A stretch of 64,000 nt of DNA from Pollutimonas sp035515055 (GCA_035515055.1 DATJBV010000009.1:124001-188000), one strand, 5' to 3'; shown: positions 42,991 to 51,619, numbered from the stretch's first letter. Made by a program: numbers and translations. Notes: generated from the sequence alone by a model not told the origin.

Positions 42991-44108
42991 CCGCGACGCC
43001 CGTGCCGGATCCCGCGGTGCAAGACCTGCGCGTGTATATTGTGGGCGGCGCGGTTCGGGACGCTCTATTGGGCCTGCCCGCTGGCGACCGCGACTGGGTG
43101 GTGGTAGGCGCCACACCGGAAGACATGGCGGCGCGCGGCTTCATTCCCGTCGGCGGCGATTTCCCGGTGTTCCTGCATCCGCGCACAAAAGAGGAATACG
43201 CGCTTGCGCGAACCGAGCGTAAGTCCGGGCGCGGCTACAAGGGGTTTACCTTCTACACCGGGTCGGATGTCAGCCTCGAAGACGACCTGCAACGGCGCGA
43301 CCTTACGGTCAACGCGATTGCTCAGATGCCCGACGGAACGCTCGTGGATCCGCTGGACGGGCAGTCCGATATCAAGAATCGCATACTGCGCCATGTGGGC
43401 CAGGCTTTCGTCGAAGACCCGGTCCGGTTGCTGCGCCTTGCGCGCTTCTCCGCGCGTTTCCACGATTTCTCCATTGCGCCCGAGACCCTGGCGCTGGCAT
43501 GCCGGCTGGTCGCGGAAGGCGAAGTGGACGCCCTGGTTCCCGAGCGCGTCTGGCAAGAGGTCGCCAAAGGATTAATGGCGCGGCAGCCGGGACGGATGTT
43601 CGATGTCTTGGCGCAAACGGGTGCGCTCGGCCGGGTGTTGCCAGGACTGAAATTCACCCCGGACACAGCCCGAGAGCTGGCCTGCGCCGCACAGGCTGGC
43701 TTGAGCCTGGCAGCGCGCTTTGCCATCTTGTGCCGTTTGTCCGCCGACCCGCTTGCAGTGGGTCGGCAAGTCCGGGCGCCCAGCGACTGCCAGGACTATG
43801 CCCGTTTATTCCCGGTGGTACTGGAAGGGCTGGAAGCCAGTGGCGGCCCTGCGCAGTGGCTCGATCTCCTGGAACGGGTCGATGCGCTGCGCAAGCCGGA
43901 GCGCTGCCTGGCGCTGTTCCACGCCGCGCTGTGTGTCATGGATGTGAACGTGGATGTTTGGCGCGCCCGAATCGAGGCAGTTCGCGGCATAGCCGCTGGA
44001 GGCATCGCCACAAAATTGGCAGGCGATCCGCAGCGTATCAAGCAGGCGTTGCGCGCAGCCCGGCTGCATGCGCTGGAATCCCTGCCCGGGATACCTGCCG
44101 ATTCGTAA
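42987..44108 (+). CDS. cca: tRNA CCA-nucleotidyltransferase
   Basis: 373 residues. Adds or repairs the 3' CCA of tRNA. Class II nucleotidyltransferase: IVGGAVRDALLGL near 18-30, the metal-binding Asp34 and Asp36 (GDRDWVVV), RRDLTVNAIAQ and EDPVRLLRLARFSARF. No HD phosphohydrolase domain follows (E. coli type is about 412 residues), so this is a shorter form. Translationally coupled to the transglycosylase gene. The next gene converges. Confidence 0.95.
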   Translation: MTATPVPDPAVQDLRVYIVGGAVRDALLGLPAGDRDWVVVGATPEDMAARGFIPVGGDFPVFLHPRTKEEYALARTERKSGRGYKGFTFYTGSDVSLEDDLQRRDLTVNAIAQMPDGTLVDPLDGQSDIKNRILRHVGQAFVEDPVRLLRLARFSARFHDFSIAPETLALACRLVAEGEVDALVPERVWQEVAKGLMARQPGRMFDVLAQTGALGRVLPGLKFTPDTARELACAAQAGLSLAARFAILCRLSADPLAVGRQVRAPSDCQDYARLFPVVLEGLEASGGPAQWLDLLERVDALRKPERCLALFHAALCVMDVNVDVWRARIEAVRGIAAGGIATKLAGDPQRIKQALRAARLHALESLPGIPADS

Positions 44109-44118
44109 GGCGGTAGTC

Positions 44119-45558
44119 TTATAGACGATCACGCCGATCGCCGCGCGTGAATCCGATTAGCGGCGCATCTATCCCGCGGCCTATGGCGAGCACTTTGAAG
44201 AGTTCGCCCATTTCCGCTTCGGAAACCAGCTTCTGCATGGCTGAAAGGACGGCGCGGCCCGACTCCATGTCATGTTGCGCAAGCCGGTCCGCAAGCCCCG
44301 CGTTCATCAGGAACCTGGCTTGCGAGGTATAGCCCATGACGTCCAGGCCGGCGTCGAGGGCGGCATCCGCCATGGCGGTAAAATCGACGTGCGTGGTGAT
44401 GTCCTGCACGCCCGGATAAATGAGCGGCTGGTCGTGGCTATGGTGCCGAAAATGGCACATGAGCGTGCCGGTGGCGCGTTGCGGATGATAATACTCGCGC
44501 TGCGGAAAGCCATAGTCGATCAGGATAGCCGCACCCCGTTCAAGCCACGATCCCATTTGCCTGATCCAGGACTCGGCCTGCAGATTGATTTCCGACTGGT
44601 ATCCGGGCAACGGCGGCATGCGCGCCGCCACCTTGGCTTGCAGCGCCGGGTCCGCCATGCGCTGTGCCAGCGTGAATGTCGGCTTCCGGGCGGCGCCTTC
44701 GGCGCGGACCCCAATCTCCATGACGCAAGCCTCGTCGCTCCAGCAGAATAATTTGGCAGGCATGGCATCCAGCACTTCGTTCGCCAGGATGCAGCCAGTG
44801 AATCTTTCCGGTAAAGCATCGAGCCACTGCACGTTGGGGCCGAACTCGGCGAGCCGGTGCTCTTGGCGTGCGCGCAAATCGGCGGAAACTTCCAGTATTT
44901 GATACTGCGGTTCGATGCCCTGTTCGCGCAATGCGGGAATCAAGGACGCGGCAAGAGCGCCCGAGCCGGCACCGAATTCCAGAATGCGCATGGAATCGCT
45001 TTCACGCAGCACTTGCGCCACTTGCCCGGCGATCGTCTGCCCGAACAAGGGCGTAAGTTCCGGCGCCGTCGTGAAGTCTCCGGTTGGGAGATCGTGGGCG
45101 AACTTAGTGCTTCCGGAAGCGTAATAGCCAAGGCCGGGCGCATAAAGCGCCAGATGCATCCATTGCTCAAAAGGCATGAAGCCGGATTCGCATGCCTTGA
45201 TTTGCTGCGCCAGATACTGGGCGACGGCGTGGCTGTGTTCGGCCGTGATGGCATCGAGCCCGGGCAAGCCCGGCGGCGGGGTAATGGAATCTGGCATGGC
45301 GGAAGTGGAGGCGGCAGCGGTTGCAGTAGGAATCTTGGCGTTGGACGGGGCAGTAGGCGCAGCAGGCGTTGTCGGCATGGCAGTGGAGTCTATGGATGGA
45401 GATCCGCGTCGCAGCAAGTACAAGGTATGGCACATGGATGCCAGAAAACCGCACAGCAGGGCAGCTATTATCGCAACAATATAGTTGTTGAAGATAATCC
45501 ACAGAGGAAGCGAAAGGAGCAAGGCAAGGAGTAAAGGCTTGCGTATCAACTGTTTCAT
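44119..45558 (-). CDS. MidA/NDUFAF7-like SAM methyltransferase with N-terminal membrane domain
   Basis: 479 residues from ATG 45556-45558 (GCAGG upstream). Residues about 8-50 are hydrophobic (KPLLLALLLSLPLWIIFNNY, IVAIIAALLCGFLASMCHTL), then an Ala/Thr/Pro-rich linker to about 90. The DUF185 methyltransferase follows, with FMPFEQWMHLALYAPGLGYY, SAM loop ILEFGAGSGALAASL, NEVLDAMPAKLF and ILIDYGFPQREYYHP. Homologues such as mitochondrial NDUFAF7 methylate an Arg of respiratory complex I; the bacterial target is not known to me. The membrane part in front is unusual for this family and could be a fusion with a separate small gene. Confidence 0.85.
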   Translation of the reverse strand: MKQLIRKPLLLALLLSLPLWIIFNNYIVAIIAALLCGFLASMCHTLYLLRRGSPSIDSTAMPTTPAAPTAPSNAKIPTATAAASTSAMPDSITPPPGLPGLDAITAEHSHAVAQYLAQQIKACESGFMPFEQWMHLALYAPGLGYYASGSTKFAHDLPTGDFTTAPELTPLFGQTIAGQVAQVLRESDSMRILEFGAGSGALAASLIPALREQGIEPQYQILEVSADLRARQEHRLAEFGPNVQWLDALPERFTGCILANEVLDAMPAKLFCWSDEACVMEIGVRAEGAARKPTFTLAQRMADPALQAKVAARMPPLPGYQSEINLQAESWIRQMGSWLERGAAILIDYGFPQREYYHPQRATGTLMCHFRHHSHDQPLIYPGVQDITTHVDFTAMADAALDAGLDVMGYTSQARFLMNAGLADRLAQHDMESGRAVLSAMQKLVSEAEMGELFKVLAIGRGIDAPLIGFTRGDRRDRL

Positions 45559-45598
45559 AGCCTGCATTGTAGCTAGTCTCGAGTCATTGGCCGCCGAC

Positions 45599-45628
45599 AA
45601 AAAAAACCCCGCCCAAAGTGGCGGGGTT
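45599..45628 (-). terminator. Intrinsic terminator of the helicase gene
   Basis: On the minus strand AACCCCGCC (45620-45628) pairs with GGCGGGGTT (45605-45613), followed by a run of T (45599-45606 as A on the plus strand). It lies 50 bp past the helicase stop. Confidence 0.92.
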
Positions 45629-45677
45629 GCGAGACATGCGGCGCGTACGCGGCACGTCTTCCTGGGTGTGGCTCTAC

Positions 45678-47294
45678 TTAGGCGAAATCACCGCGGCGTG
45701 CGGCGCTCTTGCCGCGTGTCGATGTGGGTTTGCCCGCGCCCGCGAAGCCGGGGCGGCCCGCGGGACGCGCGCCAGCCGGTTTTGCCGGTCCCTTGTGGGC
45801 GAAGTCCGGACGCGCGGCGCGTGCGGGACGATCGCCGAAAGCAGGACGTTCGCTGAACGCGGGGCGGTCGGTGCGCGGCTGTTCGCTACGTGCGGGACGC
45901 GTGTCGGCGGCACCGCGATCGTAGGCGGGACGGCCTTCATATGCGGGGCGGTCGTTGCCGCGGGCGGGACGGCCTTCGTATGCGGGACGGTCGTTGCTGT
46001 AAGCGGGGCGGCCTTCGTAGGCAGGTTTGTCGCCAAAGCTACCGCGATCGGCACCCGGCTTGCGGCCATAGCTAGGCTTGTTGCCGGCATAGCCTGCGCG
46101 CGGCGCAAAGCTCTTGCCACTGCCCTTGCGGTCGGTATACGTAGGGCGTGCCGTCTTCTTTGGTTCCAGGCCCGCGATTTCTTCCGATGGAATAGGCTGG
46201 CCGATGAAGTGCTCGATGCGGCGAATTTTATGGCGTTCCGAATGCGTGGCAAACGTAAAGGCCAGGCCGCTGCGACCGGCGCGGCCGGTACGGCCGATAC
46301 GGTGGACGTAGTCTTCGGCTTGCATGGGCAGGTCGTAATTGACGGCGTGGCTGATGCCTTGGACGTCAATACCGCGAGCTGCGACGTCGGTTGCCACGAG
46401 CACGCGCAACTGGCCTTTTTGCAGCATGCCCAATGTGCGGGTACGTTGGCGCTGATTCATGTCGCCATGCAATGCGGCAGCGGAGAAACCGTTGTCGGCG
46501 AGGCGTTCAGCCAGATCGTCCGCGCCACGCTTGGTGGAGGTGAAGACAATTGCCTGGTCCATGCTGGCGTCGCGCAGCAGGTGGTCGAGCAAGCGCATCT
46601 TGTGGCCGTTGTCATCCGCATACAACAGGCTTTGCGTGATGTTGGAATGCTTTTCTTTTTGGCTCGAAAGCTGAATTTGTTCCGGGTTGCGCATCATCTT
46701 GGCGGCGAGGCGAGCAATCGTGCCATCGAGCGTGGCCGAGAACAGCAAGGTCTGGCGGTCTTTCGGCGTGCTGGCAACAATGGTTTCGATATCTTCGATG
46801 AAACCCATATCCAGCATGCGGTCAGCTTCGTCCAGGACGAGCGTGTGTACCGTCGACAGATTGACGCGCTTGGCTTGCAGGTGATCGATCAGGCGACCGG
46901 GTGTGGCAACCAGCACGTCAACGCGACGCGACAAAGCCTTCAGCTGCGCACCATAAGGCATGCCGCCGACGACCACGGCAATGCGCAGATCTTTAATATG
47001 CGCGCCGTACTGTTTCGTGGCTTCGGCAACCTGCATGGCAAGTTCGCGAGTGGGAGTAAGTACCAGCACCTGAACGCCAGTGCCCTTGTTGGGCGGCATG
47101 TTCGAGATGCGGTTCAATGCGGGAAGCATGAAGGCTGCGGTCTTGCCACTGCCTGTCTGGGCCGAGACCATAAGGTCGTGGCCGGCCAATGCTTTAGGAA
47201 TCGAGGCGGCCTGTACGGGCGTTGGTTCGGAGAACCCTGCCTTCAGTACGGCGGACAACAACGATGGGACAAGACCTAGTGTTTCAAAAGACAT
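45678..47294 (-). CDS. rhlE: DEAD-box RNA helicase, RhlE type
   Basis: 538 residues. Motif Q (FSEPTPVQAASIPKAL), I AQTGSGKT at 45-52, Ia PTRELAMQ, II VLDEADRMLDMGF, III SAT, VI HRIGRTGRAGRSG. The tail from about 385 is basic and low-complexity, with repeated DRPAYEGRPA units and RPA/RPAF blocks, likely for RNA binding. ATG 47292-47294 has AAGGATC upstream. The leader is about 280 nt if the promoter at 47585 is right, as in cold-shock helicase genes. Ribosome assembly or mRNA decay roles are general for the family. Confidence 0.93.
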   Translation of the reverse strand: MSFETLGLVPSLLSAVLKAGFSEPTPVQAASIPKALAGHDLMVSAQTGSGKTAAFMLPALNRISNMPPNKGTGVQVLVLTPTRELAMQVAEATKQYGAHIKDLRIAVVVGGMPYGAQLKALSRRVDVLVATPGRLIDHLQAKRVNLSTVHTLVLDEADRMLDMGFIEDIETIVASTPKDRQTLLFSATLDGTIARLAAKMMRNPEQIQLSSQKEKHSNITQSLLYADDNGHKMRLLDHLLRDASMDQAIVFTSTKRGADDLAERLADNGFSAAALHGDMNQRQRTRTLGMLQKGQLRVLVATDVAARGIDVQGISHAVNYDLPMQAEDYVHRIGRTGRAGRSGLAFTFATHSERHKIRRIEHFIGQPIPSEEIAGLEPKKTARPTYTDRKGSGKSFAPRAGYAGNKPSYGRKPGADRGSFGDKPAYEGRPAYSNDRPAYEGRPARGNDRPAYEGRPAYDRGAADTRPARSEQPRTDRPAFSERPAFGDRPARAARPDFAHKGPAKPAGARPAGRPGFAGAGKPTSTRGKSAARRGDFA

Positions 47295-47356
47295 GCGTGA
47301 TCCTTTGCCGAAAAACGGCATACACATAGCGCAGGCGGAAGAGTGCCCGAAGCGCT

Positions 47357-47391
47357 GGTTGATTGGGAGCATCGTGCCGACCGAATCAACC
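47357..47391 (-). other. Hairpin in the helicase leader
   Basis: GGTTGATT (47357-47364) and AATCAACC (47384-47391) form an 8-bp stem with a 19-base loop, 63 bp upstream of the helicase ATG. Possibly regulatory; no known family recognised. Confidence 0.4.
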
Positions 47392-47584
47392 TAAAGTGCA
47401 GCGTATTGTCTTGAAAGACGCGGCGAAAGGCTCGGGGGTCAGGGAGCGATGGCGTTCGACATGGGTGCTGAGAAATCAGTCAACTGCTATGACACAGCGT
47501 AAGCTGTATGAAAATGTCGACGCATTGAATATTGCAGTGCCAGAAGTATAGCGTGCTTTTGGCGTAAGTGTAAACCCCAGTGTG

Positions 47585-47614
47585 ATTATATTGTTACGGA
47601 GGTGGTTTTGTCGC
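47585..47614 (-). promoter_or_regulatory. Candidate promoter of the helicase gene
   Basis: On the minus strand a perfect -10 TATAAT (47585-47590) with GCGACA (47609-47614; 4/6 to TTGACA) 18 bp before it. Transcription would start near 47578, giving a leader of about 280 nt. Confidence 0.55.
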
Positions 47615-47727
47615 ACGCTTGCAACATGACGGTGCTGGACGTACAACCGCTTCGGCGACGGTAGCGTACATGTTTCGCTTTTAACCCGGCGCCGGTGGCG
47701 GGGGCTGGGTGGGTTCAGACGTTCGCG

Positions 47728-47746
47728 GTCAAGGCGTTGCCTTGAC
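47728..47746. repeat. Short perfect hairpin
   Basis: GTCAAGGC-GTT-GCCTTGAC, 8-bp arms and a 3-base loop. First clear unit of the palindrome cluster, 3 bp before the next one. Another palindrome, CCGGCGCCGG, is at 47686-47695. Confidence 0.8.
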
Positions 47747-47749
47747 TAC

Positions 47750-47869
47750 CCGCGTGGCTGGCCGTTTTCGGGCGGTGGCAGAACTCGTGGGATGGATGAT
47801 CCCCCGGATCATCCATAAGCGTCCCACTCGAGCTGCCACCTTGAATCCCGCAAACGGTCAGCCACGCGG
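47750..47869. repeat. 120-bp nested inverted repeat
   Basis: Outer arms 47750-47767 (CCGCGTGGCTGGCCGTTT) and 47852-47869 match at 17 of 18 positions. Inside are GGTGGCAG (47774-47781) with CTGCCACC (47833-47840), TGGGA with TCCCA, and at the centre GGATGATCC-CCC-GGATCATCC (47794-47814). The whole can fold into one long hairpin with internal loops. Confidence 0.9.
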
Positions 47870-48027
47870 CGCGCCCGCGACTTCGCCCGCCCAGCCCTCG
47901 CCACCGGCGCCTGGCGTTTGTGGGTCAGGGACGCGGCAGGTGCCAGCGCCAGCGTTCGGTGACAGCTATCGGGCAGCCGGCGATTGCCAGCCAGAGACCT
48001 GACGCCCAACGCCAGCCCAGCACCGAC

Positions 48028-48061
48028 GCCCAATAGGCCAGGCAGGCTGGCCGTATTGGGC
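48028..48061. repeat. 34-bp hairpin
   Basis: GCCCAATA (48028-48035) plus GGCCAG pair with CTGGCC plus TATTGGGC (48054-48061), leaving one bulged G and a 5-base loop. Confidence 0.85.
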
Positions 48062-48157
48062 GAGCGCATGCCGCTTTTTCTTAAACAACCCAACACGGCG
48101 CAAGAAGGCCAAGCACGCTGCCGGTCCCGACGTCGGTTCAGCACAACCCAATGCAGG

Positions 48158-48313
48158 CGCGGGCGGGTGGCATGGCGATGGCCGGGCTTCGTGGCCGCAG
48201 CGAGCCGGACGCGAAGGCAGCGCGCAGGCGCGAACGAGCGAGGCGATGCGGGCGAGGCGCGCAGGGCGCCGAGCAGGCCAAGGGACCGGCCATCGCCATG
48301 CCACCCGCCCGCG
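48158..48313. repeat. 28-bp perfect inverted repeat spanning 156 bp
   Basis: Left arm 48158-48185 and right arm 48286-48313 are exact reverse complements (core GGTGGCATGGCGATGGCCGG). The 100-bp interior is G+C-rich and can form further hairpins such as GGCGC/GCGCC. There is no open frame that looks like a transposase. Two 13-bp direct repeats follow at 48315 and 48333. Confidence 0.92.
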
Positions 48314-48314
48314 G

Positions 48315-48345
48315 CGTGTAAGCAACTCGCGCCGTGTAAGCAACT
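48315..48345. repeat. Tandem 13-bp direct repeat
   Basis: CGTGTAAGCAACT occurs at 48315-48327 and again at 48333-48345, 18 bp apart, at the edge of the palindrome cluster and just past the thioesterase stop. Confidence 0.85.
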
Positions 48346-48351
48346 AGCTCT

Positions 48352-48849
48352 CTAGACCTTCGCCACGTATGGCCCCAAAGCCGCCCGTAACTCTGCAGGC
48401 AATTCAACCGGCTTATTGAGTGAGCGCTCCACGTACGCGTGAGTGAATTCGCATTGCGCCGCAGCCGTTGCTTCGTCTTCGCGGAACAGCGCCAACTGGT
48501 AGCGCACGCTCGTGCGGCCCAGTCGGGCCACCCGCATGCCTACGGTAAGCCGATCCGGAAAGCCCACGGCGCTGAAATAAGAGGTGCTCGTCTGTACTAC
48601 CAGGCCGATGACTGTGCTCGCGTTCATGTCCAGCACGCCCAGTTCTATCAACGTCTGGTTGACCGCTGTGTCGAAATATTCGTTGTAGACCACATTGTTC
48701 ATGTGCCCATACATATCGTTGTCGCGCAGCCGTGTGGTGAAGCTGCGAAAATACGAAAAATCGCTCCGGCCGAACTGCCGCGGGCGGCAATTGGCTGCCA
48801 ACGCCGCCTTTGGTTCGGGCGCTTTTCCAACTACTGTGTCTGACGTCAT
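48352..48849 (-). CDS. Acyl-CoA thioesterase, hotdog fold (4HBT)
   Basis: 165 residues. The signature is TRLRDNDMYGHMNNVVYNEY (Asp of the active site before the helix), then FDTAVNQTLIEL and SYFSAVGFPDRLTVGMRVAR. YbgC/FadM-like thioesterases hydrolyse acyl-CoA. The first 30 residues are a poorly conserved leader without signal features. It overlaps the upstream SDR gene by 4 bp, so it belongs to a fatty-acid metabolism unit. Confidence 0.9.
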   Translation of the reverse strand: MTSDTVVGKAPEPKAALAANCRPRQFGRSDFSYFRSFTTRLRDNDMYGHMNNVVYNEYFDTAVNQTLIELGVLDMNASTVIGLVVQTSTSYFSAVGFPDRLTVGMRVARLGRTSVRYQLALFREDEATAAAQCEFTHAYVERSLNKPVELPAELRAALGPYVAKV

Positions 48850-49772
48850 CCCAGTGCTCCCGGACTGCTTGCTTCTTGCCGGGCACGCTTGAGAATGCGC
48901 TCGATGTGCGCATATCCTTCAAGTGTTTCGACCGCGCCGTCCATGCGCGATATGGCGTCGAAATTGCAGGCGATATTCTCTGCGGTGCGTGAGCCCTTGT
49001 CCAAATAGATTCCGGGTGTTTCCACTATGGCCACTTTGGCATACGTTCCGGCGCCGGCCAGTAAAATCATGCGACTCGGTGCGTCGTCGGACACAAGGAA
49101 TATGGCAGCCGGTGTGACGAATTCGGGCTGTAGTTCGTCCAAGGCTTCTTTTTGAAAAAGTTCTTCCGTCATGCGAGTGCCGGCGGTCGGAGCAAGGGCG
49201 TTGACTTTGATGCCGTAACGGCTGCCTTCCAGATGCAAAACGTTCATCAGGCCGATAAGACCCGCCTTCGCCGCGCCGTAATTGGATTGGCCGAAGTTGC
49301 CGAATATCCCGGAGGTCGACGTCGTCATCAGGATGCGGCCATATTTCTGTTCGCGCATGGCCGCCCATACCGCCCGCGAGCAATTGCTTGCGCCGAGCAG
49401 GTGAACATTGACGACCAGGTTGAAGTCTTGCTCCGGCATTTTTCCGAAGCTTTTGTCTCGCAGAATACCGGCATTGTTCACGAGAATATCGACTCGGCCC
49501 CATGTGTCGATGGTTTGTTTGACCATTTCGTCCACTTCTTCCTGGTTACAGACATTGGCTGTACTTGCCATTGCCTGGCCGCCGGCGCGAACGATTTGGT
49601 CTACCACGGCCTCGGCGGCATCGCTGTCGTGCCCGTCGCCGTCTCGGCTGCCTCCGAGGTCGTTCACAACGACACGCGCGCCCCGGGCGGCCAGTTCGAG
49701 CGCATGGCTACGGCCCAGCCCCTGACCCGCACCGGTAACGACAGCCACACGGCCGTCAAATCGAATGCTCAT
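48846..49772 (-). CDS. SDR dehydrogenase, MFE-2/HSD17B4-like
   Basis: 308 residues. Cofactor loop VVTGAGQGLGRSHALELA, NNAGILRDKSF and the active-site YxxxK in SNYGAAKAGL; SRMILLAGAGTYAKVAIVET near the end is typical for the (3R)-hydroxyacyl-CoA dehydrogenase part of peroxisomal multifunctional enzyme 2. Probable NAD(P)-dependent oxidation of 3-hydroxyacyl-CoA. ATG 49770-49772; the long open frame upstream is not conserved. Coupled to the thioesterase. Confidence 0.88.
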   Translation of the reverse strand: MSIRFDGRVAVVTGAGQGLGRSHALELAARGARVVVNDLGGSRDGDGHDSDAAEAVVDQIVRAGGQAMASTANVCNQEEVDEMVKQTIDTWGRVDILVNNAGILRDKSFGKMPEQDFNLVVNVHLLGASNCSRAVWAAMREQKYGRILMTTSTSGIFGNFGQSNYGAAKAGLIGLMNVLHLEGSRYGIKVNALAPTAGTRMTEELFQKEALDELQPEFVTPAAIFLVSDDAPSRMILLAGAGTYAKVAIVETPGIYLDKGSRTAENIACNFDAISRMDGAVETLEGYAHIERILKRARQEASSPGALG

Positions 49773-49875
49773 TTTGTTGCTCCAGAAGAGTGATGGTGAT
49801 GATTTAGCCGACAATCGGAATTGGAGGCCGATCGCCGCGCGTTTCGACAGCCTTGCCGTATTGGGGACAAGCCGC

Positions 49876-51540
49876 TTACCGGCCTTTGGCGGGTGCCCGC
49901 TGCTGCTCCCTGGCACGTAAGACGTGACGCCGTATTTTGCCGGTGGTGGTGAGCGGCAGGCTGTCGACAAATTCGATTTCGCGCGGGGTCTGGTACGGCG
50001 CCAACCGTGTTCTTACATGCTCCTGCAATTCCGCCTGCAATGCCTGCGGGTCATGTGCCGCCAGGCCGTTACGCAACACCACGTAAGCTTTGATCAGCGT
50101 GCCCCGGGTATTGTCAGGCTTCGGGACGACGGCCGCATTCGCGACCGCGTCATGGCGCAGCAGGCAGTCTTCGATTTCGCCGGGGCCGATTCGGTATCCG
50201 GAGCTTTTGAAGACGTCGTCGCTGCGTCCCGCGTACCAGTAGTAGCCGTCATCATCGACCGAGGCCAAGTCGCCGGTCAGGCACCAGTTGCCTTTGAATT
50301 TTGCCTGCGTGGCCGTTTCATCGCGCCAATAGCCCAGGAATAGGATCGGGTCGGGGTGCCCGTGCGTGTCGTAGCGATTGAGTGCGATATCGCCGATTTG
50401 GCCGGGGGCGCATGGTTCACCGTCGTCGTCCAGAATAGCCACTTGGTGCCCTGGGTAGGGCCGGCCGATGCTGCCGGGCTTTGCCGGCCACTTCAGGCAA
50501 CTGTTGCCGACAAGATAATTCATTTCCGTTTGGCCGAACATTTCATTGGGCGTTATGCCCAGAGCCGTCTGGCACCATTCAAAGACTACCTTGCCGACGC
50601 TTTCTCCCGCCGACATGATGGCGCGCAGTTGGAGTCCGTAATGTGCCCTGGGTGTGGGTTCCTCTTGCATCATCAGCTTGATGGCGGTGGGGAACAGGAA
50701 CGTATTCGTGACGCGGTAGCGCTGCATGATTTCCAACGCCCGGGTGACGGAGAAACGGCCCAATGTGCCGACGATGGGATGGCCGAAATACAGCGTTGGC
50801 AGAAGCGCATCCATCAGGCCGCCGGTCCATGTCCAGTCGGCTGGGCTCCAGAAGACGTCGCCCTTTTGCGGAAACCAATTTTGCGACGCAACGAACCCGG
50901 GCAAGTTGCCGATGAGGGCACTGTGAGCCAAAAGCGCCCCTTTGGGCGAGCCGGTGGTGCCGGAGGTATACAGCAACAGCGCCGGGCTGTCGGACTTGGT
51001 GGAAAGAGTCTTGAAGGTGATTGGCTGGCGTGCCAACAGGCTGCGCCACGGGATAACGGTTTCGTGCTGATATTCGAGGGCGATAACCTGGGTAAGGCTG
51101 GGGCATTGTGCCTGGGCTTCCAGTAAATCGGGCGCGGTGCCGGCGTCGACGATCGCCACGCGGGCTTCGGCGTCGCGCAGCCGGATAGCCAGGCCGTCTG
51201 CTCCAAAGAGAGCGGACAGCGGCAGGGCAATGGCCCCGACGCTGAAAATGGCCATATAAGCGACGACGGCCTCGGGGCGTTGCCCCATGACGAGCGCCAC
51301 GCGATCACCTGGCTTGACGCCCATCTTGATAAGGCCATTTGCCAGCTGGTTGGTGGTCTCGGACAGGCGTGAAAACGTCCACACTTGGCGATCGCCAGTT
51401 TCATTTTCGTGGAAGATCGCGATTTTGCGGCCTTCCAGCGGGGTCTCCGCCCATCGGTGCACACACGCCTGTGCGATGTTGAATTGAGAGGGGACAAACC
51501 ACTGGTAAGTCGGGTACAGCTCCGAGTATTGGTCGTTCAT
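49876..51540 (-). CDS. AMP-forming acyl-CoA synthetase
   Basis: 554 residues. ANL superfamily: P-loop YTSGTTGSPKGALLAH, FGQTEMNYL (motif with TE), TGDLASVDDDGYYWYAGRSD and the C-terminal catalytic Lys in TTTGKIRRHVL. Region FWSPADWTWTGGLMDALLP resembles medium-chain/acetoacetyl-type synthetases. The acid used is unknown. Same strand as the SDR and thioesterase genes, with a 103-bp gap. Confidence 0.9.
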   Translation of the reverse strand: MNDQYSELYPTYQWFVPSQFNIAQACVHRWAETPLEGRKIAIFHENETGDRQVWTFSRLSETTNQLANGLIKMGVKPGDRVALVMGQRPEAVVAYMAIFSVGAIALPLSALFGADGLAIRLRDAEARVAIVDAGTAPDLLEAQAQCPSLTQVIALEYQHETVIPWRSLLARQPITFKTLSTKSDSPALLLYTSGTTGSPKGALLAHSALIGNLPGFVASQNWFPQKGDVFWSPADWTWTGGLMDALLPTLYFGHPIVGTLGRFSVTRALEIMQRYRVTNTFLFPTAIKLMMQEEPTPRAHYGLQLRAIMSAGESVGKVVFEWCQTALGITPNEMFGQTEMNYLVGNSCLKWPAKPGSIGRPYPGHQVAILDDDGEPCAPGQIGDIALNRYDTHGHPDPILFLGYWRDETATQAKFKGNWCLTGDLASVDDDGYYWYAGRSDDVFKSSGYRIGPGEIEDCLLRHDAVANAAVVPKPDNTRGTLIKAYVVLRNGLAAHDPQALQAELQEHVRTRLAPYQTPREIEFVDSLPLTTTGKIRRHVLRAREQQRAPAKGR

Positions 51541-51619
51541 TATCTTTTGAATTCAACAAGGCGGACAGAAGGTGCAAACTTCTTCAGCCTCAAGCATGAA
51601 CGACAAGCGGATTCTGTGC

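Larger units (their letters stand above)
47295..48351. other. Gene-free kilobase between the helicase and thioesterase genes
   Basis: No convincing gene on either strand. The left third is the helicase leader and promoter. From about 47686 onward it is G+C-rich and holds a series of hairpins and long inverted repeats, listed separately. Open frames here (97, 111 and 125 codons) are rich in Arg, Pro and Ala with no recognisable domain, overlap each other on both strands, and follow the palindromes. The thioesterase gene ends at 48352, coming from the right, so this block lies downstream of it and upstream of the helicase. Confidence 0.7.

Noticed and set aside
48158..48313. The 28-bp inverted repeats as ends of an insertion sequence
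   Set aside because: Only 100 bp lie between the arms, with no transposase and no target-site duplication that I can see. A non-autonomous element is still possible and is covered in the findings.
47709..48343. Open frames of 97 to 125 codons on both strands in the palindrome-rich block
   Set aside because: They overlap each other on both strands, are made mostly of Arg, Pro and Ala codons from G+C-rich palindromes, lack ribosome sites and show no recognisable domain.
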